A stretch of 64,000 nucleotides of DNA from Apostichopus japonicus (lineage: Eukaryota > Echinodermata > Holothuroidea > Aspidochirotida > Stichopodidae), in assembly GCF_037975245.1 (NCBI RefSeq), contig NC_092568.1, positions 22,780,501 to 22,844,500 on the forward strand, written 5' to 3'. Numbering within the stretch: the first letter of the stretch is position 1; every line of letters starts with the position of its first letter. Of this stretch, positions 58,301 through 64,000 are shown in pieces. The position numbers were made by a program, and so were the translations under genes. The notes under the pieces were generated by a model. The model was not told where the DNA came from and ran no database searches. It worked only from the letters and a program-made list of their open reading frames with translations.

Positions 58301-60446
58301 TCAAATTTGTTTGTCATTTTCCATACAAAACTGAATGAATGCATTGGAACCTTTATTCACAACTATTCCATACTGTAGGTAATTACAAAACTTGAACAAT
58401 GTAGTAAATTTCCATTGCACTTGTTACTTTAAATGTATACTCTGGAATTCCCAAAAACGTTCGCTCTCAAATTTGTTTGTCATTTAACCTATATAACTGA
58501 ATGAGTGCATTTTCTAATTCACAACTATTCCATACTGTAGGTAATTACAAAACTTGAACAATGTAGTAGATATCTATTGCACTTGTTACTTTATATATAT
58601 AATCTGGAATTCCCAAAAACGTTCGCTCTCAAATCTGTTTGTCATTTTTCAAACATTTGTGATTTGCTTGACGACAGCTTTCTTTACTGTATAAATCCAA
58701 CAGCAATAATTTGTCACGTGTAGTAACAGAAACAATTAAATTAATCCAAGTTAATTTAACCAAAATCAGTGTCTTCAAAGGTGATATACAGTCAGGATAT
58801 GTGGATATAAGTTTGCTATTTCCATTTTTTTTTTGTGGGTATGTGCCTTTGCCTGTGCATATGTATAGCGTGCCGTGCTGATGTCTTTCAACTGCAAAAA
58901 TTATGATAACTTGAAGGGGTAAAAAAACTGCAGGTATTTAGGAAATGGCTCAGGTTTCAATGATACTAGAGTTTTTAAAATGAAGCGTTTGAACAAGGCA
59001 TATCATGATCCAAGTTAATACCTTGATAGAGCATTTTGCATCAATTTTTAACCAAAGAGGAAATTGATGGTAGTTTACAGGATAAAATGTATAAATTGTC
59101 AAATAATTTATATCTTGTTGAAAAAAATGTGAGATCAAAGAAAAGATACATTTTGCTTATATCACCTTTTTCACTTTTCTACAGTAGGATATGCTAGCTT
59201 CTGTAACATCCTAAACTGTTGTTCATGTGTTTGGAATTGTTGTTTGGTGTGAACATTTCATCCTGGCTTATATCTCATGAGAATACTGTATACAAACCAC
59301 ACCGTGAATCTCTTAAACAAGCTGATTAGGTTCCCTCATCCTGTCTTTGATATATATGAGCAGATAGAAAACACATGAATTGAGCAATAGGTTGCAAGAT
59401 TAATTCAGATGGTGTGGATTAAGGGAGAGGCAGGCAGGCGGGCGGGCCTGTGACACAAAAGTTTGTCAACATGACTGGTACAGAGACTTACATTTATTAA
59501 GCTGGGACAGGTAAGCGGGCAGTGGATGAATTGTTGTTCTCTTCCATTCACAAGTATGTAAAGAATTTCTCTTTAAGTGCAGACAGAGCCCAAAATGTTG
59601 ACGAGGTGTGTTTTGCTACGCTCATTTGTCAAATTCAATGTCTGCAAATGATGGTTCTTTTCTATGCATGGTTATAACACCCAGTGCATGTGAAGAAAAT
59701 TCTAGACAGCCAACTTAATGCCTACGAAAAACAAACCCATCTAAATAATTAAGTAAAGACAAAAGCAATCGACTTGTATTAGAAATGACCGACAAAGTAT
59801 AAATGATTCTCCTCCCTAAATCAAAAATTATACTGGTGGCACAACGAAATGAAATGATTGGCAAAATTTTGTCACACTGTCATAGTTGACATCAAAATTC
59901 AGGCTTTTTACTGGCTAAATGGTGCCAGTGGATTTTGTTGTTTGGCAATTAATAGATGAAAAAAAAAAGGGCACATGTAATTTTTCTCCGAGTGCCAAAT
60001 TTATGTTGCTCCTTATTAATTCAAGAAAAATGCATGCTTTTTATATCATTTTCCTGTCCCTTAGGATAAGCCCTCATCATTTAGGAAGATTAAATGCTCA
60101 ATTATAAGCTTGATTATATAAAGGCAAGGTAGATTGTAGTGCATATGTAGAGGAGACAGGCAAGAGAAGACCAAAGTAAATTATGCAGTTTTTTCAAACT
60201 ACAAATTCTTTCATTCCCCCTCCAGACAAGTGAGCATTGACTAGCAAACAGACTTATACCTAACCCCCTCCCCCTCTAATCTGTCACTCGATTGACACCA
60301 ACCTCAAAGAATATAGTCAATTTACCTCTTTTGACGTGATCTATTGGTTGACTCGAGAGACCCAGCAAAGAGACTTTAGCGTAACTGCTCATGTTGAGAT
60401 CCTTCCCGTAGAGGTCTAACTCGATATCTCTCGACTGTTGTAGAAC
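19688..60446 (-). CDS. PACS: Phosphofurin acidic cluster sorting protein (PACS), C-terminal 723 residues in 16 exons
   Basis: Exons in coding order: 60326-60446, 48417-48517, 47793-47873, 43199-43419, 39968-40079, 37989-38291, 36520-36624, 35992-36092, 35133-35287, 33193-33306, 30079-30224, 29248-29299, 28543-28663, 27514-27719, 20643-20756, 19688-19806. They sum to 724 codons including stop, with no frame break and GT-AG at each border. PACS proteins are cytosolic adaptors that bind casein-kinase-2-phosphorylated acidic clusters in cargo such as furin and link it to AP-1, AP-3 and GGA; vertebrate PACS2 also acts at ER-mitochondria contacts. The order of conserved blocks (SSQPIDH, Ser/Glu acidic cluster, KFKV, STPKP, the C-terminal PACS domain, KFFQLSAQW near the end) matches vertebrate PACS1/PACS2. 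The N-terminal cargo-binding region lies beyond the right edge except its last residues. Confidence 0.95.
19807..20642 (-). other. PACS intron before the last exon
   Basis: AT-rich. It holds one copy of the GAAACGTCAGGCC dispersed repeat (20498-20609) next to exon 15, and nothing else recognisable. Confidence 0.7.
20498..20609 (-). repeat. Dispersed repeat copy with GAAACGTCAGGCC core (copy 1)
   Basis: On the minus strand it reads CCTGTCTGTATTCTGTGCGT, then TTGTTACTTGTCATTTAGCC, then a hairpin GATCCTGCTAGGATC, then GAAACGTCAGGCCAACTTAC. Copy 2 (40698-40814) matches along its whole length in opposite orientation. Copy 3 (48305-48364) has only the last half. Confidence 0.9.
20643..20756 (-). 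CDS. PACS: PACS exon 15
   Basis: Completes Ile, then 37 codons and one base. [20 protein letters not shown] matches [20 protein letters not shown], followed by [13 protein letters not shown] for LICSAKQQQTMLR. A dispersed repeat copy (20498-20609) begins only about 33 bases beyond the donor. Confidence 0.95.
20757..27513 (-). other. PACS intron, 6.8 kb, between exons 14 and 15
   Basis: AT-rich with scattered A/T runs and a short CA tract (27177-27190). No conserved coding frame, RNA gene or transposon protein was recognised. Confidence 0.6.
27514..27719 (-). CDS. PACS: PACS exon 14
   Basis: Sixty-eight codons plus split bases. [12 protein letters not shown] matches [27 protein letters not shown] matches SVFRSVQVSRLPHSG, and [11 protein letters not shown] matches MTVVTKEKNKK. 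The acceptor reads TTTCAGTAG: with the first AG the exon starts at 27719, with the second at 27716. Both keep the frame and differ by one Ser. Confidence 0.95.
27860..27943. repeat. GGGGAG polypurine tract
   Basis: About 84 bases of GGGGAG/GGGGGAG units on the plus strand, so CCCTCC in the PACS transcript. It has many G runs of four or five, so a G-quadruplex or triplex is possible on the non-template strand. It lies about 140 bases upstream of PACS exon 14. Confidence 0.9.
28543..28663 (-). CDS. PACS: PACS exon 13: Ser/Pro-rich TPP-SPSM motif
   Basis: Completes Glu, then 39 codons plus two bases. [17 protein letters not shown] matches the vertebrate ATATPPSSPSMSSA motif. Flanking residues ([15 protein letters not shown]) are variable and polar. 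Confidence 0.92.
29248..29299 (-). CDS. PACS: PACS exon 12 (52-bp small exon)
   Basis: Seventeen codons plus one base: [17 protein letters not shown]. The start matches VVKVGLVEDS after KFIPFIG. Borders are TTTCAG and GTGAGT, both strong. It is only 52 bases and lies next to an (AATT)n tract at 29321, so it is easily missed by automated calls. Confidence 0.9.
29321..29393. repeat. (AATT)n and (ATCA)n microsatellite
   Basis: Pure AATT units followed by ATCA units, just upstream of the small PACS exon 12. Confidence 0.9.
30079..30224 (-). CDS. PACS: PACS exon 11
   Basis: Completes Asp, then 48 codons, phase 0 end. [16 protein letters not shown] matches HQLPVAEAMLTCRHKF, and [11 protein letters not shown] matches DSYQKFIPFIG. 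Highly conserved part of the C-terminal domain. Confidence 0.95.
30225..33192 (-). other. PACS intron, 3.0 kb
   Basis: No exon is seen. It contains an isolated perfect AGGTCA DR4 at 31025-31040 and one A-run near 31147. Confidence 0.65.
31025..31040 (+). promoter_or_regulatory. Isolated AGGTCA DR4 in a PACS intron
   Basis: AGGTCA, CCAA, AGGTCA, the same spacer as in the inverted element, but the flanks (CTGCTTGAA before, CTTCAGTAC after) differ from those of the element copies. It may be an independent site or a strongly decayed fragment. Confidence 0.4.
33193..33306 (-). CDS. PACS: PACS exon 10
   Basis: Completes Gly, then 37 codons and one base. [20 protein letters not shown] matches [20 protein letters not shown], and [11 protein letters not shown] matches SGWRDLFSRSE. 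Reading continues in frame from exon 9 and into exon 11. Confidence 0.95.
33307..35132 (-). other. PACS intron with a 30-bp minisatellite
   Basis: AT-rich; the only structured item is the repeat at 34386-34572. Confidence 0.65.
34386..34572. repeat. Minisatellite of about 30 bp, six units
   Basis: Units of GAGACCAGGGGTAAACAAGG plus CACTTT repeat head to tail with changes. In the minus frame it gives a repetitive GLSKCLVYP-like peptide, which is a by-product of the repeat and not a protein. Confidence 0.92.
35133..35287 (-). CDS. PACS: PACS exon 9
   Basis: It completes Tyr and adds 51 codons plus one base. [20 protein letters not shown] matches RPVKVAAVGGQSYLSSILR of PACS1, and [17 protein letters not shown] matches KTSDWLGYMRFLIIPLG. 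This is one of the most conserved blocks of the C-terminal domain. Confidence 0.95.
35992..36092 (-). CDS. PACS: PACS exon 8
   Basis: Thirty-three codons plus two bases: [20 protein letters not shown], then [13 protein letters not shown]. It matches [25 protein letters not shown]; the VCTC motif is kept. The reading phase picks the acceptor at 36092, because the alternative at 36090 hits a stop at once. Confidence 0.92.
36520..36624 (-). CDS. PACS: PACS exon 7: start of the C-terminal PACS domain
   Basis: Thirty-five codons, phase 0: [20 protein letters not shown], then [15 protein letters not shown]. It matches vertebrate VVYDQLNQILVSD..LPENVILVNTTDWQGQ. This is the start of the conserved C-terminal domain (Pfam PACS-1 family). 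Confidence 0.92.
37880..37965. repeat. (GATG)n imperfect microsatellite
   Basis: ATGGATGG/ATAGATAG units immediately beyond the donor of PACS exon 6. Confidence 0.85.
37989..38291 (-). CDS. PACS: PACS exon 6: middle region, Ser/Arg-rich
   Basis: This is the largest exon of the set, 101 codons, phase 0 at both ends. It is rich in Ser, Pro and Arg, with basophilic kinase-like patterns PPRRSSSIG and GHRRNRSAD. In PACS2 the matching region holds the Akt site and 14-3-3 contact (RSTSL). No residue can be equated with certainty. The exon is more GC-rich than its flanks. A (GATG)n repeat lies directly beyond its donor. Confidence 0.88.
38292..39967 (-). other. PACS intron with a TATATAGCGC-type repeat end
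   Basis: Holds an (ATT)n tract and TTATATAGCGCAAAATCCCA at about 38425-38490. Because both flanking exons are in phase 0, a further in-frame exon cannot be excluded, but none was seen. Confidence 0.6.
38425..38490 (+). repeat. Dispersed repeat end, (ATT)n plus TTATATAGCGC
   Basis: A short (ATT)n run, then CCGGTGCTTATATAGCGCAAAATCCCAGGGTTCAATGCGCTTAGC. A reverse-oriented relative occurs at 52565-52620. Such (ATT)n-TATATAGCGC ends recur in many marine invertebrate genomes; the parent element is not named here. Confidence 0.65.
39968..40079 (-). CDS. PACS: PACS exon 5: Ser-rich linker
   Basis: One base completes an Arg codon, then 37 codons: [17 protein letters not shown], then a run of serines ([12 protein letters not shown]). 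The start matches PFFEGMSQSSSQ, which follows STPKPKL in vertebrate PACS. Ends in phase 0 with donor GTAAAA. Confidence 0.85.
40080..43198 (-). other. PACS intron, 3.1 kb
   Basis: Contains dispersed repeat copy 2 (40698-40814) with a pyrimidine-rich stretch before it. No exon seen. Confidence 0.65.
40698..40814 (+). repeat. Dispersed repeat copy with GAAACGTCAGGCC core (copy 2)
   Basis: Same family as 20498-20609, in the opposite orientation. The hairpin is partly degraded (GATCTTGATAGGATC) and GAAAACGTC has an extra A. Pyrimidine-rich sequence upstream (40545-40697) may belong to the same element. Confidence 0.88.
43199..43419 (-). CDS. PACS: PACS exon 4: KFKV block and conserved DSG/STPKP motifs
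   Basis: Seventy-three codons plus two bases. [18 protein letters not shown] matches the PNIKQKFVALLKRFKV block of PACS1. The acidic stretch [15 protein letters not shown], the LSDSGTDG and the STPKPVLR motifs match DLDELYDSLEM, PSDSG and STPKPKLK. The acceptor reads TTCACAGCAG, a NAGNAG pair, so a one-Gln variant is possible. Confidence 0.97.
43420..47792 (-). other. PACS intron, 4.4 kb
   Basis: AT-rich with C-rich runs at 44385-44415 and 44925-44940. No exon, RNA gene or transposon protein recognised. Confidence 0.6.
47793..47873 (-). CDS. PACS: PACS exon 3
   Basis: Exactly 27 codons, phase 0 at both ends: [20 protein letters not shown], then LRPSFNR. It corresponds to the acidic-to-basic transition (QDLF... 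RKTRRKL) after the acidic cluster in vertebrate PACS. An exon of this kind can be skipped without changing the frame. Confidence 0.85.
47874..48416 (-). other. PACS intron, 0.5 kb
   Basis: Holds dispersed repeat copy 3 (48305-48364) and A/T runs. Confidence 0.7.
48305..48364 (-). repeat. Dispersed repeat copy with GAAACGTCAGGCC core (copy 3, short)
   Basis: About 60 bases matching the core half of the family. The hairpin GATCCTGCTAGGATC is intact, and CTGAAGA and GAAA flank it. It lies about 50 bases from the donor of PACS exon 2. Confidence 0.9.
48417..48517 (-). CDS. PACS: PACS exon 2: autoregulatory acidic cluster
   Basis: It completes an Asp codon and adds 33 codons: [18 protein letters not shown], then [15 protein letters not shown]. 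In vertebrate PACS1 the equivalent EEEEESFSSE is the autoregulatory acidic cluster whose serine is phosphorylated by casein kinase 2 and controls cargo binding. The SYSSD here keeps that kinase pattern (Ser followed by acidic residues). The donor GTAGGC is less standard in its last bases but GT is intact. Confidence 0.92.
51880..52140. repeat. (AT)n / (ATAC)n / (ATAG)n microsatellite cluster
   Basis: Alternating TATATA, ATACATAC and ATAGAT runs. Able to form cruciforms when supercoiled. Confidence 0.9.
52565..52620 (-). repeat. Dispersed repeat end, TTATATAGCGCAAA plus (ATT)n, reverse orientation
   Basis: On the plus strand TTTGCGCTATATAAGG is followed by (AAT)n; the complement matches the order at 38425-38490. 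Confidence 0.65.
55170..55400. repeat. (ATGT)n, (AT)n and (CT)n microsatellite cluster
   Basis: ATGTATGT, two long TATATA runs and a CTCTCTCT run are interleaved with short unique sequence. Confidence 0.9.
57848..58650. repeat. Five-unit tandem array of about 161 bp
   Basis: Units start CTGAATGAATGC or CTGAATTAACGC at 57848, 58009, 58169, 58331 and 58497. Each unit carries TTCACAACTATTCCATACTG, GGTAATTACAAAACTTGAAC and AATTCCCAAAACGTTCGCTC. Units two and three share a private CTGAATTAACGC start, so they arose by a later duplication. Period and AT content are satellite-like. Confidence 0.95.
60326..60446 (-). CDS. PACS: PACS exon 1 of window: end of the cargo (furin)-binding region
   Basis: It begins in phase 0 and has 40 codons plus one base. 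The residues [13 protein letters not shown] match the end of the furin/cargo-binding region of PACS1 and PACS2, where SLSSQPIDH is nearly invariant. The preceding residues ([16 protein letters not shown]) are diverged. The donor is GTAAAT, followed by the 11.8 kb intron. Confidence 0.9.
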
Positions 60447-63400
60447 CTGAAAGGACACACGGAATAAAATCGTGAAGCGAACCGTACAAATTTCGCAAGA
60501 ATGCTTTTGAAAAACAAAGGGATGGATGTTTTAATAGAAGCTGTGATAATTTGTTTTACAGTGCTCGGTGGTTCTGCATGAGTGACTTAATTCCCTTCAT
60601 AGTGAGGTAAGAAGGGACTTGATAGGCCGGTGTCAATATCACCTCTCAGGCCATATTTTTCTAATTACAAAACAATAGGAAGATTTGAAATGGATAGTAG
60701 GTCTATTACCTCAGAGACCATTGCAAACTGCAGTTTGCTGACCTACAAGTTCATTCGTTCACACTCTCTAATCGTTGGGGCTTTGCTAGCTACCTGACTT
60801 ACTCCCTACCACCTTAAAGTATTTCTTTGTGATAATAACAATTTTTTTCAAAAATGTTCCAATGGTAACATTTTCAAACGTTAAACAGAACAAAATATTA
60901 CAAACGTTTAGGTTGAAGGTTGAATGAAATTTGTGATTACCACTTATAAGTAATATTAAGTCTAATTGGTAATTTGATGTTTTGTCCCTAATTTAAGACA
61001 TTTAATGCAAATTGTTAAGTCACAAAATATGTAGATGCAAGGCTCAAGTCAAGTTCTCTTCAATGACAGTATCAAACAAAATAGTCTGAGGTTATGTCTT
61101 AAATTCCCCAACCATTGAATATATAGAATGTATTCTCTGGCCAGCTCATTGTGGTCATCATCTACCACCATTCACACAGCAGGGGTTTGATCAAGCTAAG
61201 GCAAACATCTTTAAATTTCGGTGTAACTTTTTGCCTAACCACTGAGTCCATGAAATACAAAGGAAATATGAAACATATGTTTTTGCATATCATGCACATA
61301 TATGCTGATGCTTTTCTAAGTATTATTATTGACCACAACTAAAATAACATTGTGTTGTCATAGTAACATGCCACAAAGAAAATTTGGCTAATTTGCAGTT
61401 TCATGTAATACAATGGTGCAGGTATATGTAAGGTTATTATTTTTCAGAATTGATACAATTATTCTCAAGTCCCAATAGGAGGCATTAATATTATTGCACC
61501 ATTTGCAACAGTTAGTGGGCATTTAACCATGGTAACACAACTGCATGCAATTGGACACTTGTGTAGGGATTGAGAAAGACTTGGGGGGGGGTGGGGGGAG
61601 ATGTGAAGAGACTGTGCATTGTGTTAGGTTAATGACACATATTCAAATTTGAGGAACGGCGTAGATGTGGAGGTTTTCTATCGATCAGCAGCTTTACATT
61701 TATTGCAAAAAATTTGAAGTGCCACAGAGAGAAAGGCCGCATTTGAAATACATTTGGGAAATCCATTTGCTGTTGATTTTCGTCTACACTTTGTTCACCA
61801 AATGATGGTCGAATTAGGAACTGGATTTTGTATAATTTGCAATATTTGCAAAATTATGTCACTGAAATATTGTTTGATACTTAAGTCATCTACGATGTAA
61901 ATCTTGTCAAAAATCAATGAAAACAAACAAAGAATGAATATTTAACATTAATGAAGCTGAAGGAATTTCCCTGTTGTTGGGCGATGTTATGTTCACAGTT
62001 GCTCAAATCTTCACTCGAAAATTGTATACCCATGAATACACCTTAATATACAGTAGTGATCTACATACACAGTATGTACATGTAGTAGGTGACACAGTAC
62101 TAGCACTTTATCAGCAGCATATGTAATAAAACAATCAATTTTAAGATGTCTGAAAAAACATAACTTGGACAATTACAGCAGATATGGACAATACTGCACA
62201 TAATATTTGACTTTGTCAATATATATTGTCAATCTGTTTGCCAATCTGTCAGCTTTGTATTTTATATTTAACTCACAACTAAACCACAAGAATAAATCCA
62301 CGCAAGCATATCTACACATAAACTTAATGTTCCAGAAGATTCTTCTCAATTTCACAAAAGTCACAGACATGCTAATAACAACCGATTGCAACTAGTACAA
62401 AATTAATACATGTACAACTACTAAAGGCATAATTTTGAAACGATGAATAACCTAATGGGTAAATAAAATTTGAACTTTTTAAGATCTATATGAACATTAC
62501 CCGAATATTAAATGTCAAAACTACAAAGAGGAGAACCTCAACATCAGTTTCTAATTGTCTCAAATAAAGATCTCGTTTTTCCTTTTGAACTAATTATCCT
62601 CTCCTCACAGCACAGAAGTTTGTTTCATTTTTATCAAATACACTTGAGCAATTTGTACTAACTTTCAACACTAGAGTTTAAAATAACAATATATATTATA
62701 CATGCCTGTTAAAAGAATCTAAACACACACTTTTTACAGACAATTAAGCAATTTTTTTGTTGTCTGACATTAATTTTTTCACCGACTAAAATGTGCACCC
62801 CATATCATCAGTGCACTGAGAACTACTCCTCTTAACAGCTTTTATTTAAATCGTGTTTGCTACGATACGAGAATACAGTATAAGCAGATTATGAAGTAGA
62901 ATGTATTCATGACCAAAACAACGCAGTGTACAAAAACACAGTAGACTTTATATTAGTATTCAAGAGAGCTGCCGATGGCTTTTATCGAATGTGGGCTTTG
63001 AAGGTTAATTAGCTACCGATGACGACGAGCTGCATCTCAAATACATCTTCATCCCCTTCCATGTACTATGATAATGATCAGAAGACAATATAAAAGAGCC
63101 TGGCAGGGTACACATGTACGTAATCGATGTATTCCCAAACCAGCCGCATCAGCAGTCTTATTATTATTCCTTTTCTGTAAAAAAAAACAGAATCTAAAAA
63201 CAATGTGGAGCCCCGGCCTTCTGTCTTCACCTGGCACAATGAAGACTTGATTAAAAAGGCGATCGCTTTCGCAGGTAAATGAGAGAACATCGGGTGAAAG
63301 AAAAAAACAAGAGGAAAGAAAAATTGGCAGAGTGTTCATTTGGGATTCACTTGGACAGGGGCGGGTGCTTACGAAGACATGAAGAGTAGAGCTACAGTGA

Positions 63401-64000
63401 TGCATTCCTGAGTGAAGGTGACAGAAAATTCAGGACTTAATCCGGGGAGCTGCATATTGTCTTGGCGAGGTAGTTCAGAAACAACTGCTTGGGCCAGTGG
63501 CGGCTCTACAGGGGGGTTATGAGGGGACAATTTCCGCCCCCCCATGCAAAATGAGCAAATTGCTATACGAGTGCAAAAATGTTTAGCAGGTTTTGTACAA
63601 TGGAACAATAGTGTTTTGTAAGAGACAAAGTTCATAGCTTTTTAAAACTGCTACGCAAACTTTTCACACTGAATAATTCGTTGTGACTGTTCGCAAGGAA
63701 CACGATTCTCTCTCTACAGACTTATACACCAAGCCCACAGACACACACCAGTATCTCCATTCTTCAAGCTGCCATCCCCGTCACTGCAAGTCTGGAATTG
63801 CCTACAGTCAAGCACTTCGTCTTCGTCGCATTTGCTCTAACAATTCCTCTTTCATTCGCCATACAGATGCTTTGGAAAAACACCTTATTGCCAGGGGCCA
63901 TAGTGCCAGAAGGGTGCGTGAAGCCATTCAGAGAGTCCGCTCCCTTTCCAGATCATCTACTCTGGCAGTGAAGGACAAAAAGGGACGAGATTGCGACAAC
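60447..64000 (-). other. PACS intron continuing out of the window
   Basis: No upstream PACS exon (for example the conserved YKTLA block) was seen, so those exons lie beyond 64000. It includes a G-run at 61583-61600 and the retroelement fragment at its right end. Confidence 0.6.
63677..64000 (+). mobile_element. Penelope-like retroelement fragment, 108 codons, runs off the window
   Basis: An open frame follows a TAA at 63674 and stays open to the last base. It reads DSLSTDLYTKPTDTHQYL, then HSSSCHPRHCKSGIAYSQ, then ALRLRRICSN, and a basic region with RGHSARRVREAIQRVR. The DLYxKPTDTHQYLH...SCHPRHCK pattern is typical of the segment after the reverse-transcriptase palm in Penelope-like elements, before any GIY-YIG endonuclease. 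No start codon is seen, so the left side is probably 5'-truncated. It is antisense to PACS. Confidence 0.7.

Larger units (their letters stand above)
48518..60325 (-). other. PACS intron, 11.8 kb, the largest complete intron in the window
   Basis: Contains (AT)n-rich tracts at 51880-52140 and 55170-55400, an (AAT)n with TATATAGCGC remnant (52565-52620), and the 161-bp tandem array (57848-58650). A slightly more CpG-containing patch (53280-54080) has no identifiable gene. No nested gene is supported on either strand. Confidence 0.6.

Noticed and set aside
63049-63405. Minus-strand frame of 118 codons, considered as an upstream PACS exon
   Set aside because: It has no match to the N-terminal conserved blocks of PACS (such as SLQYPHFLK or YKTLA) and its borders do not fit the phase needed to join 60446.
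1-64000. tRNA, rRNA, CRISPR array or bacterial-type operon
   Set aside because: None of the expected structures was seen; the tandem repeats here are minisatellites without spacer-like unique inserts, and the genes are spliced.

Overview
The window is AT-rich animal genomic DNA with spliced genes, long introns, and many microsatellites, minisatellites and dispersed repeats. It holds parts of two conserved metazoan genes lying tail to tail, plus a Penelope-like retroelement fragment at the right edge. The single PACS-type gene with diverged coding sequence, the HIF-alpha oxygen-degradation motif and the repeat families suggest a marine invertebrate, probably a deuterostome such as an echinoderm. 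The species cannot be fixed from the sequence alone.

Layout. Positions 1-6290, plus strand, carry the last six coding exons and the 3' UTR of a hypoxia-inducible factor alpha gene (435 residues in the window; the bHLH-PAS half lies to the left, outside). Positions 6291-8126 are non-coding. Positions 8127-12205 are a roughly 4 kb imperfect inverted-repeat element packed with direct repeats of AGGTCA, the nuclear-receptor half-site. Positions 12206-19687 are non-coding and include a 67-bp minisatellite and a dense cluster of GATTA/TAATC motifs. From 19688 to at least 60446, minus strand, sixteen exons encode the C-terminal 723 residues of a phosphofurin acidic cluster sorting protein (PACS). 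All sixteen exons join in frame with canonical GT-AG borders, and the 5' exons lie to the right of the window. The rest of the right half is intron, including an 11.8 kb intron with long (AT)n tracts and a five-unit tandem array of about 161 bp. At 63677-64000 an open frame resembles the region after the reverse-transcriptase core of Penelope-like elements.

How the genes relate. HIF-alpha is an oxygen-regulated transcription factor. PACS is a cytosolic sorting adaptor for acidic-cluster cargo. They converge, and nothing in the sequence shows a shared pathway. The most unusual items are (1) the inverted-repeat element carrying at least ten perfect AGGTCA DR4 sites plus DR5, DR1 and DR2 sites, with one isolated DR4 in a PACS intron; (2) a HIF-alpha that keeps the last helix-like segment of the C-terminal transactivation domain but has no recognisable asparagine-hydroxylation site; (3) a dispersed repeat whose core looks like part of a hammerhead ribozyme; and (4) a 17-copy GATTA/TAATC cluster in 491 bp. 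No prokaryotic system, CRISPR array, tRNA or rRNA gene was seen.
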